This document shows positions 57,986-64,000 of a stretch of 64,000 nucleotides of DNA, one piece after another. The notes below the pieces were generated by a model that did no database searches, had not been told where the DNA came from, and worked only from the letters and a program-made list of their open reading frames with translations. Made by a program: the position numbers and the translations under genes. The DNA is from Bacteroidales bacterium UBA1680 (GTDB taxonomy: Bacteria; Bacteroidota; Bacteroidia; Bacteroidales; UBA932), in assembly GCA_002320605.1 (NCBI GenBank), contig DCKG01000020.1:10856-74855 (forward strand). The letters are read 5' to 3'. Every line of letters begins with the position of its first letter. Position 1 is the first letter of the stretch.

Positions 57986-59361
57986 TGACGGCTGCCCTGA
58001 TAGTCTGCATAGCGCTTCTGGCCATCGTGACTGCGGTGGCGGTAAGGCAAAAGCGGCGCTATGACCGAAGCCTGCGCAAGATCCGCTACATGTTCGATTC
58101 CATCAAGAATCTTGACTACGCCTTCTGTTTTCCCGTAAATAATGTTTCTGGCGAGGATCGGCTGATTAATGCGTCCTTGAACCGGATAAAGAAACTGATT
58201 ATGGATGCCAGGCTGAGCGAGGCGGAGAAAGAAAAATATTATGAATGCATCATTGACTCCGTTGACACGGGAATCCTTGTGCTGGATGAGCACGGGTTCG
58301 TCCTGCTGCGCAATTCGGCTGCCTTGCGGTTGCTTGGGCTGGAGGTTTTGAACCATGTGTCGCAGCTGGGAAGGATTAGCGGAGATTTGGAGAAAGATTT
58401 CGTGAACCTCAGGCCAGGGGAAAAGCGCCTGGTCACGTTTAGCAATGAGAGAGGGGATGTGCATCTGGCCCTTAGGGCCACCGAAGTCATGCTTCGTGGA
58501 GAAATACACCGTCTCGTGACCGTGAACGACATCAATAGTGAGCTGGATGAGAATGAGATCGAATCTTGGCTGAGACTGACGCGCATCCTTACGCACGAGA
58601 TTATGAATTCAATGACTCCGGTGACTTCCCTAAGCGAAACGCTTCTGAAGAAGGTGCGTTCCGGAGCCACGCGGGAGAATATGGAGGATATAGAGCAAGG
58701 GCTTAGCGTCATAAGCAAAACCGGCTCCGAACTGATAAAATTCGTCCAGAGCTACAGGAATTTCACGCATGTTCCGACGCCTCGTCCTTCGCTTTTCTAT
58801 GTCAAGCAATTTGCTGAGAGAATGGTTTCCATAGCGCGGCAGGGCATTGAATCCCACGGCCAGCCTCAGATGGCATATTCTTCCGTTGCAGGAGAGGATT
58901 TCGGCATCGCTTTCCACGTTGACATCCAGCCGGAAGATCTGATAGTCTATGCGGATGAAGATCTGATCGGTCATGTGGTCACGAACATATTGAAGAACGC
59001 CATTCAGGCTTCCGGGATCAGGAACATCTGGTTCCGTGCATATTCCGATTCCCAGGAAGCCGTGGTGATGGACATCGGCAATGACGGCGAGCCGATTCCA
59101 GAAGATGTGGCCAGGCACATATTCATGCCATTCTTCACGACGAAGAAAAACGGGAGCGGCATCGGACTCCCGATCGCCCGACAAATCATGCGGCTCAGCG
59201 GAGGCACTATAACCCTTGTCGCATCCCAGCCTCGCCAGCCGGCATTCGACTCAGCCAGCCCTCTGGCATTTGACTCAGCTCCTTTGGCATCAGATGCCAC
59301 CCATGCATCAGACGCCACAGGATCGTCCCCTCGCACTATATTCGAACTGAAGTTCCCTTAG
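57982..59361 (+). CDS. sensor histidine kinase with repeat insertion near the C-terminus
   Basis: A 459-residue kinase with one N-terminal membrane helix and a PAS-like domain (DSVDTGILVLDEHGFVLLRN), phospho-His205 in RILTHEIMNSMTPV, and a GHKL ATPase with NILKNAIQASG, DIGNDGEPIPE and NGSGIGLPIARQIM. It has almost no periplasmic part, so it probably senses a cytosolic or membrane signal. Near the end, about 27 residues of repeats (FDSAS, FDSAP, SDATH, SDATG) split the last two strands between GGTITLVAS and TIFELKFP. It is coupled to the response regulator by a 4-base overlap. Confidence 0.92.
   Translation: MMTAALIVCIALLAIVTAVAVRQKRRYDRSLRKIRYMFDSIKNLDYAFCFPVNNVSGEDRLINASLNRIKKLIMDARLSEAEKEKYYECIIDSVDTGILVLDEHGFVLLRNSAALRLLGLEVLNHVSQLGRISGDLEKDFVNLRPGEKRLVTFSNERGDVHLALRATEVMLRGEIHRLVTVNDINSELDENEIESWLRLTRILTHEIMNSMTPVTSLSETLLKKVRSGATRENMEDIEQGLSVISKTGSELIKFVQSYRNFTHVPTPRPSLFYVKQFAERMVSIARQGIESHGQPQMAYSSVAGEDFGIAFHVDIQPEDLIVYADEDLIGHVVTNILKNAIQASGIRNIWFRAYSDSQEAVVMDIGNDGEPIPEDVARHIFMPFFTTKKNGSGIGLPIARQIMRLSGGTITLVASQPRQPAFDSASPLAFDSAPLASDATHASDATGSSPRTIFELKFP
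59241..59320 (+). repeat. degenerate tandem repeat inside the kinase gene
   Basis: Two copies of GGCATTYGACTCAGC (from 59241 and 59265) are followed by two copies of GCATCAGAYGCCAC. Units of about 18-24 bases, all multiples of three, keep the kinase frame and encode repeats of FDSA and SDAT. Confidence 0.7.
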
Positions 59362-59770
59362 TCCCCGCAACCACTCCATCCGCCGTTGTCGCTCCTGTTT
59401 TCCGCAATGGGGTACCCATTCGAGCCGTTTGTTGAGATGATATTGAGGGGCTCGGTTACTTCGTCTCTCTGCAGGTCACTCGGGAGTGGATATTGCTTAC
59501 GATGCGATGAAGTGAAAGATGACTAATTTTTGCCAGCTTCAACTGGCAGCCAAAAGTCAGAGTAACCCCAACGCAGGCTGCTCAGATGCACTTTGCCTCC
59601 CGAGTGATTTGCAAGGGGCTACTGTATTAAAAGTCGATGCCTAACCTTCCGCCATAGCCCCTTTCAGAAAGCCCGAATCGCACACCGTCACGGCGGTTCG
59701 GGACCTCTCGGTGTGCAGAAAGCCTGAATCACCAACATCGGTAACTACCGTAAGACGGCTTTGCAAGGAA
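59362..59770. other. 409-base gap with possible decayed coding fragments
   Basis: There is no intact gene. On the minus strand several short open stretches end in stops: one ending at 59629 reads GVRFGLSERGYGGRLGIDF, like the last strand of an outer membrane barrel; another frame ending at 59358 is interrupted by TAG at 59523-59525. A near-duplicate CAGAAAGCCYGAATC occurs twice (near 59665 and 59716). The 11-mer TCACTCGGGAG near 59476 recurs in inverted orientation near 59597. The gap may hold the remains of surface-protein genes, but these open stretches are short enough to be chance. Confidence 0.35.
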
Positions 59771-60547
59771 TCAGAAGGCGAAGCCTATGCCGAAGTATAT
59801 GCTGAGGTCAGTATACCTATTGTTGCCGGGCTTCATTCTGTGATGCTGGATCGTGAAGTCATAAGTGCCGGGCTCACAGCGGAGCGGCAAATTCTTAAAG
59901 TCATATGTGCCAACGCAGTCGAGCAGCGAGCCGAAATACCTTGAGCAAGGATCGAAATAGTGAATTAGGGCGAAGCCCGTCCTGACCATGAAACCATTGT
60001 GTGCTTCGAAGCGGTAACCGACATTGAAGTAACCGTAACCCCTAAGCAGCGTATTCCTAACTTTATCCAGTTTCTTGTATGCCCGATCACAGCCAGCAAA
60101 GTCTGTAAGATAAACGGCGTCGTCATTCCTCGACCTGACGATTTCCTGCATGTTTTGCTCTTCTACGAATTGCAGGGACCCGATTACGCCGAGACCCAGC
60201 TCAACGTGAGCTCTGTGTTTAGGCAGCAGAAGATAAGTGAGGCCTAGAGGTACGGAGAGATAATGATCATTGAGATGGACCTCGCAATCTGGATCATTAC
60301 AGCCCCATGGGAAAGAGTACATATAGCCTGGGGAAAAGTAGCTAGCCCCGGTCCTCAATAAAAGTTTCTGATGCTTCATAAGCTGGCGTTCATAGCCCAG
60401 CCCGAATAAATTTGAGGCCGATCCCATCTCGAAAAAGAATCGATTGGAATATTCACGGATGGGAATTGAAGTCTGCGCAGCTGAATTGATGCAGAACATG
60501 GCCATCAATGCAGCCACTACGGCGGAGGTCTTTATCAATGAATTCAT
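59771..60547 (-). CDS. outer membrane beta-barrel protein, unknown function
   Basis: A roughly 258-residue protein from the ATG at 60545-60547, with signal peptide (SAVVAALMAMFCINSAAQ). The rest alternates polar and aromatic residues in strand-like blocks (RFFFEMGSASNLFGLGYERQ, YLSVPLGLTYLL, FMVRTGFALIHYF) and ends in YFGIGFAF, a typical terminal barrel strand. Several Cys residues occur in the loops (CNDPDC, FAGCDR). No family with known function recognised. It is followed by the decayed gap and preceded by the cardiolipin synthase stop. Confidence 0.65.
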   Translation of the reverse strand: MNSLIKTSAVVAALMAMFCINSAAQTSIPIREYSNRFFFEMGSASNLFGLGYERQLMKHQKLLLRTGASYFSPGYMYSFPWGCNDPDCEVHLNDHYLSVPLGLTYLLLPKHRAHVELGLGVIGSLQFVEEQNMQEIVRSRNDDAVYLTDFAGCDRAYKKLDKVRNTLLRGYGYFNVGYRFEAHNGFMVRTGFALIHYFDPCSRYFGSLLDCVGTYDFKNLPLRCEPGTYDFTIQHHRMKPGNNRYTDLSIYFGIGFAF

Positions 60548-60674
60548 ATCGTGAGTCTCGTATGTCCAAAAACTACCAACTAAATCCAAAGAGCATGAAA
60601 CCTTGCATGAAATTATAGACGCTCTGCTATTCTGCCACAGTCATATATTCCGGAGGCTCCGCTCCAGTATTTGC

Positions 60675-62249
60675 CTACAGGAGCGGGGCAAAGAGGCGGA
60701 ATATGTTGTCGATGAGGGTCTTGTAGTATGGGCGCTTGTCCCATTCCTCCTTCGTGATTTCTCGGCAGTCATCAAGATCGCTCTGGAATATTCTCTTGTA
60801 ATAGATTGCCGTCTCTTCGTCGTAGATGTAGGAATTCACCTCATGGTCAATGTCGAAGCTGCGGTAATCCAGGTTGGCGGTCCCGATGCTGGTCACGTAG
60901 TCGTCGCAGACGAAAGTCTTGGCATGTATGAATTGATTCTTTAGGAATATCTTGACTCCTGCGTCGAGGGCTTCCGAGTAATATGCCTTGTTGGCAGGGC
61001 GCATGAATATATTGTCTGCCCTTTTAGGCAGCATCAGGCGCACATCCACCCCGGACAGGGCGGCCGCCTTCAAAGCGTGCATCACTGGTTCAGTAGGCAC
61101 GAAGTAAGGCGTCTGGAGCCAGATATACTTCTTGGTGTGTAACAGGAACCATTCGTAGCTGAATTGCAAGATAGGGAAAACCCTGGAAGGCTCATCCGGC
61201 ACAATCTGCATCAGCTTGTTCTTCAGAACAGGGTGGATGGCATTGATTTCAATGTGCTGAGCAGCATCCTGCAAGGCAGAAGCCGCAACCTCTTTCGTTC
61301 CCCTGTTGTCAGCCGCCCCTTTGTTGTCATCCTGACGAAAGTCAGGACCTATTCCCTTTGAAGAACATTCTTGCATCCGCAACTGAGGAAAATATTCTAT
61401 CAGCGGCTTGTCGATGGTGCCGCCTCCCGTCAGCCAGGCATCCAGGAACAAATACTGCAAGGTCGCCACGGCCTTGCCCGTGATTCTCATGTGCGTGTCG
61501 CGCCATTCCTTGAAATAATGATTGTTGATGTTCATCCCGCCGGTGTAGCCTATCCGCCCATCGATGATCACTATCTTGCGGTGATCCCGGAAGTTAAGCC
61601 TCGTGGCCATATCGAGCACATGCTGCCTGGGATTCGTGAATTTGACTACTTCCACCCCCGCCTTACGCATATTCTCATAGTATTTCGAGCTGATTGGCAG
61701 GTTAGCTATATTCTCATGGATGAATCTCACCTTCACCCCCTCCCTTGCCTTGGCCATGAGCATCTCCTTTATGCATTTGCTGCTGTCGTCGTTTCCGAAA
61801 TGGAAATATTCCATGTGGATGGACTCCTTCGCATTTTTTATGTCTTCGCAAAGCAGCTCGAACTTGCGGTGCCCCCATGAGATTATCTCTATGTCGTTGC
61901 CATCGGTGAGGGTAGGGTAGCCGTTCTGTCCCACGAGCCTGGTCATGGCAATGTATTCGGGTTTCAGCATTTTCTCTGCCTCATGGCCGAATAACAGGTT
62001 CTTTATCTCCTCGGTTGCCCCCTCGTTGAAAGCATCCGTGAATCGTTGGTGCCGGCGCTGGAATATCCAATGGTGCCGGTAATTGATTCCGAACATGTAG
62101 TACAGGATGAGCCCTACGGCAGGCAGGAAGGCTATCACTAGCAACCATGCGAATTTTTTCCCGGAATCTCCGGAGTCTATGATTATCATGATCACCGTGG
62201 TGATGATCAGCAAGACATACAGGATGGTGAATATGGTCCGCAGTATCAT
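60675..62249 (-). CDS. cls: cardiolipin synthase (phospholipase D family)
   Basis: A 524-residue membrane enzyme that joins phosphatidylglycerol units. Two N-terminal helices (TIFTILYVLLIITTVIMII and the next), then two HKD motifs: HRKIVIIDGRIGYTGG near residue 219 and HAKTFVCDDYVTSIG near 435. Between them is an unusual segment of about 45 residues (SSKGIGPDFRQDDNKGAADN onward) encoded partly by a palindromic repeat and not expected in the family. Only a 3-base gap separates it from the miaB stop. Confidence 0.93.
   Translation of the reverse strand: MILRTIFTILYVLLIITTVIMIIIDSGDSGKKFAWLLVIAFLPAVGLILYYMFGINYRHHWIFQRRHQRFTDAFNEGATEEIKNLLFGHEAEKMLKPEYIAMTRLVGQNGYPTLTDGNDIEIISWGHRKFELLCEDIKNAKESIHMEYFHFGNDDSSKCIKEMLMAKAREGVKVRFIHENIANLPISSKYYENMRKAGVEVVKFTNPRQHVLDMATRLNFRDHRKIVIIDGRIGYTGGMNINNHYFKEWRDTHMRITGKAVATLQYLFLDAWLTGGGTIDKPLIEYFPQLRMQECSSKGIGPDFRQDDNKGAADNRGTKEVAASALQDAAQHIEINAIHPVLKNKLMQIVPDEPSRVFPILQFSYEWFLLHTKKYIWLQTPYFVPTEPVMHALKAAALSGVDVRLMLPKRADNIFMRPANKAYYSEALDAGVKIFLKNQFIHAKTFVCDDYVTSIGTANLDYRSFDIDHEVNSYIYDEETAIYYKRIFQSDLDDCREITKEEWDKRPYYKTLIDNIFRLFAPLL
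61326..61353. repeat. REP-like palindrome inside cls, copy 2
   Basis: TCCTGAC (61330-61336) and GTCAGGA (61341-61347) pair perfectly around GAAA. The element starts GTCATCCTGA and ends TCAGGACCTA, the same ends as copy 1 at 41165-41188. On the cls strand it encodes IGPDFRQDDN in frame. Confidence 0.7.
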
Positions 62250-62252
62250 GGG

Positions 62253-63572
62253 CTATACGATTTCCCCGATTAAAGTCGCCGACGTGCAGGAAGTGATCTT
62301 CACGCTTACATAGTCTCCCGCAGCGTGCCCTCTGCCTGGGAAAACGCACATTTTGTCGCTTCCGGTGCGTCCGCAAAGCTCCTCTTGGTTTCTCTTGGAA
62401 GGACCCTCCACGAGGACCTCGAACGTTTTACCCACGTCCCTCTTATTGCTTTCCAGGCTCAGCTGGCCTTGAAGCGCGATTATCTCGTTCAGCCTGCGGG
62501 TTTTCACATCGGCTGGCACGTCGTCGGGGTAATTCCTTGCCGCCAGCGTGCCGGGGCGTTCGGAATATTGAAACATGTAGGCGTAATCGAACCCAGCCTC
62601 GCGGAATATCGAAAGGGTCAGCTGATGGTCCTCATCTGTCTCGGAGCAGAAGCCTGCGATCACGTCGGTCGTGATTCCGCAGTCCGGCATCACCTCCCGA
62701 ATCTTGCGTACCCTCTCCAGATACCATTCGCGGGTGTAGCGCCTCCTCATCTTCTCCAGCAGGCGGTTGCTTCCCGACTGCACGGGCAAATGAATATGAT
62801 GGCAAATATTCTTGTGCCGGGCCATGGCTTCTATCAGTTTGTCGCTGATGTCCTTGGGATGGTTCGTCGCGAATCGCACGCGGAGCGAGGGGTTCAGCTG
62901 TGCGACCATTTCCAGGAGGTCCGGAAAGTCAATGTCTTCGGCATCAGTCTTCCAGTGATACGAGTCCACGTTCTGGCCAAGCAGCGTAACTTCTTTGTAG
63001 CCTTTCTCAATCACGTCCCGCACTTCAGTCAGAATAGTCTTTGGGTCGCGGCTGCGTTCGGCTCCGCGGGTGTAAGGAACCACGCAGTACGAGCACACAT
63101 TGTTGCAGCCGCGCATGATGGTAACGAAGGCAGAAACCCCGTTTTTGTCCATCCGTACAGGAATGATGTCCGAGTAGTTTTCTTCTCGGGAGAGCAGCAC
63201 GTTTATTTTAGGTCTTTCCGGGGCCACTTCTCGCAGCATTTCCGGCAGCGACCTGTAGGCATCCGGGCCAGCAACTATGTCCACTTTCCCTGTCTGTATC
63301 AGCTTATCCTTCAATCTTTCCGCCATGCACCCTACGATGCCGACGACCACTCCGGAACGAGACTCTTTCACTTGGTTGAAAACCTCCAGCCTTCCCCATA
63401 TTCTTTGTTCCGCATTGTCCCTCACGGAGCAGGTGTTAGCCAAGATCACGTTGGCATCTGACATATTCGCTGTCCTCTCGTATCCTTCCTTGCCGAGGAT
63501 GGAGAAAATGACCTCCGAATCCACGACATTCATCTGGCACCCGTATGTTTCGATGTAAATTTTCTTTTCCAT
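62253..63572 (-). CDS. miaB: tRNA-2-methylthio-N6-dimethylallyladenosine synthase
   Basis: A 439-residue methylthiotransferase acting on A37 of tRNAs. UPF0004 domain (KIYIETYGCQMNVVDSE), radical SAM motif with CNNVCSYCVVPYTRG near 150, and a C-terminal TRAM domain (KTFEVLVEGPSKRNQEELCG). The start is the ATG at 63570-63572 (MEKKIY); the longer frame begins with GTG inside the adjacent inverted-repeat element. The MITE-like element lies 8 bases upstream. Confidence 0.95.
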   Translation of the reverse strand: MEKKIYIETYGCQMNVVDSEVIFSILGKEGYERTANMSDANVILANTCSVRDNAEQRIWGRLEVFNQVKESRSGVVVGIVGCMAERLKDKLIQTGKVDIVAGPDAYRSLPEMLREVAPERPKINVLLSREENYSDIIPVRMDKNGVSAFVTIMRGCNNVCSYCVVPYTRGAERSRDPKTILTEVRDVIEKGYKEVTLLGQNVDSYHWKTDAEDIDFPDLLEMVAQLNPSLRVRFATNHPKDISDKLIEAMARHKNICHHIHLPVQSGSNRLLEKMRRRYTREWYLERVRKIREVMPDCGITTDVIAGFCSETDEDHQLTLSIFREAGFDYAYMFQYSERPGTLAARNYPDDVPADVKTRRLNEIIALQGQLSLESNKRDVGKTFEVLVEGPSKRNQEELCGRTGSDKMCVFPGRGHAAGDYVSVKITSCTSATLIGEIV

Positions 63573-63579
63573 GAGTATG

Positions 63580-63743
63580 AGAAGCTGTTTTGAAATGTTC
63601 ACTCTTGTTCTTTATGTGCCTTTCCGGCCATTTTCTTCTGCTTCATCGGTCACATAGCTACTGCTATGTTCCCTCTTTAGCAATTGAAACTGTCTCGAAA
63701 AATCCCTATAAATAACTGCGGCAAACATTTCAAAACAGCTTCT
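63580..63743. mobile_element. MITE-like element with 20-bp terminal inverted repeats
   Basis: AGAAGCTGTTTTGAAATGTT at 63580-63599 and its exact complement at 63724-63743 enclose 124 bases. Inside is a further hairpin ACATAGC-TACT-GCTATGT. There is no ORF of note. Size (164 bp), perfect terminal repeats and absence of coding capacity fit a non-autonomous insertion element. No target duplication is obvious. It stands between miaB and a -7 box at 63755-63762 that could serve miaB. Confidence 0.6.
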
Positions 63744-63754
63744 GAACGCTTTGG

Positions 63755-63762
63755 CAAATGTA
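63755..63762 (-). promoter_or_regulatory. possible -7 box for miaB beyond the MITE-like element
   Basis: Minus-strand reading TACATTTG fits TAnnTTTG. No -33 element is seen. If used, the whole inverted-repeat element would lie in the miaB 5' untranslated region. Confidence 0.35.
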
Positions 63763-63788
63763 CATAAAAACTGTCGTTTTTAGGCCAG

Positions 63789-63821
63789 TTGCATAAAAAT
63801 CAAGACCCCATACTATCTTTG
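63789..63821 (+). promoter_or_regulatory. promoter before the IS110-type remnant
   Basis: TTG at 63789-63791, a 22-base spacer and TATCTTTG at 63814-63821. The -7 box lies within CCCCATACTATCTTTGTGGGG-like symmetry (CCCCA...TGGGG). Confidence 0.45.
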
Positions 63822-63829
63822 TGGGGAAA

Positions 63830-63905
63830 AAGCGAGCATGGCATCACTGCCCTCCCGCTTGATGATTTTAATATTTTAATTTTAACGGGAACGTTGTCCC
63901 AAAAT
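63830..63905 (+). ncRNA. structured leader, possible bridge-RNA-like region
   Basis: After the promoter, AAGCG and CGCTT arms enclose an inner stem GGCA-TCAC-TGCC with an unpaired stretch on each side, followed by a second small stem (GGGA...TCCC near 63890-63903). IS110-family elements carry a non-coding bridge RNA upstream of the transposase gene, with stem and internal-loop modules. The identification is speculative. Confidence 0.25.
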
Positions 63906-63916
63906 TTTTAATGCCC

Positions 63917-64000
63917 ATGAGACAAGTATGCGGTCTTGACGTCCACAAAGATAACCAACATTGGCCAGAATTTCAAGTCACCTCAATTCTGTTGAACTAA
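63917..64000 (+). pseudogene. truncated IS110-family transposase start
   Basis: The frame reads MRQVCGLDVHKDN and then QHWPEFQVTSILLN and a stop at the very end of the window. CGLDVHKD is the usual N-terminus of Bacteroidota IS110/IS1111 transposases (first Asp of the DEDD site). After HKDN the family resemblance ends in all three frames, so a break or deletion lies near 63955. An in-frame ATG at 63911 is an alternative start. Confidence 0.6.

Noticed and set aside
59470..59610. TCACTCGGGAG inverted pair as terminal repeats of an insertion element
   Set aside because: Only 11 bases, no target duplication and no coding content; chance or old decay is as likely.
62325..63461. 378-codon plus-strand ORF opposite miaB
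   Set aside because: Antisense shadow of a highly conserved gene; composition is unlike a real protein (His/Val/Arg rich).

Overview
The window reads as a chromosomal segment of an anaerobic Bacteroidota, most likely a gut or rumen member of the Bacteroidales. The grounds are a SusC/SusD pair with a hybrid two-component regulator, a Bacteroidota-type division and cell-wall (dcw) cluster with no murF, recurring TAnnTTTG -7 promoter boxes, start codons without clear Shine-Dalgarno sequences, and an oxygen-sensitive ribonucleotide reductase plus superoxide reductase.

Layout. 1-4.5 kb (minus strand): the 5' part of an ECF sigma factor gene, an HD-domain protein, a GH78 alpha-L-rhamnosidase lipoprotein and adenine phosphoribosyltransferase. 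4.6-6.8 kb (plus): a DUF5020/Tsx-like outer membrane protein and an NCS2 purine permease, which together with apt look like a purine salvage group. 7.0-9.8 kb: nrdD-nrdG behind a clear promoter and a leader hairpin. 9.9-25.2 kb: a polysaccharide (or acylated oligosaccharide) utilisation locus. Leftward it carries susC, susD, a tiny internally deleted esterase, a GH3 glycosidase and an esterase. Rightward it carries a hybrid two-component regulator, a second esterase and a type B carboxylesterase. It has several esterases and no visible endo-glycanase. 25.2-32.2 kb: core genes (DUF4837 lipoprotein, tRNA-Glu, rpsT, tRNA-Pro, an esterase, a small membrane protein, greA, HIT protein, a thioredoxin-fold lipoprotein lacking CXXC, gltX). 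32.2-47.8 kb (minus): the dcw cluster mraZ-rsmH-ftsL-ftsI-murE-mraY-murD-ftsW-murG-murC-ftsQ-ftsA-ftsZ, preceded by four decameric repeats that look like the MraZ operator. 48.0-52.0 kb: tcdA, an unlisted 45-residue membrane protein, superoxide reductase, a TonB receptor and a NikR-like regulator with an altered metal site. 52.1-59.4 kb (plus): an export-type ABC system (adaptor, permease, ATPase) with a sigma-54-type response regulator and its kinase. 59.4-63.6 kb (minus): a beta-barrel protein, cardiolipin synthase and miaB. 63.6-64 kb: a MITE-like element with 20-bp terminal inverted repeats, then a truncated IS110-family transposase start preceded by a structured leader.

How the parts work together. 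The dcw operon supplies lipid II synthesis and the divisome from one promoter region. nrdDG and superoxide reductase fit strict anaerobiosis. The utilisation locus would sense, import and de-esterify plant cell-wall oligosaccharides. The least expected items are the mini-esterase, the MraZ operator repeats, a palindromic repeat of one family found both between genes and inside the cardiolipin synthase gene, the NikR-like protein that has lost three of four nickel ligands, terminator-like hairpins at the very start of the nrdD and greA transcripts, and the IS110 remnant. No CRISPR array, rRNA, riboswitch or complete insertion sequence was seen.
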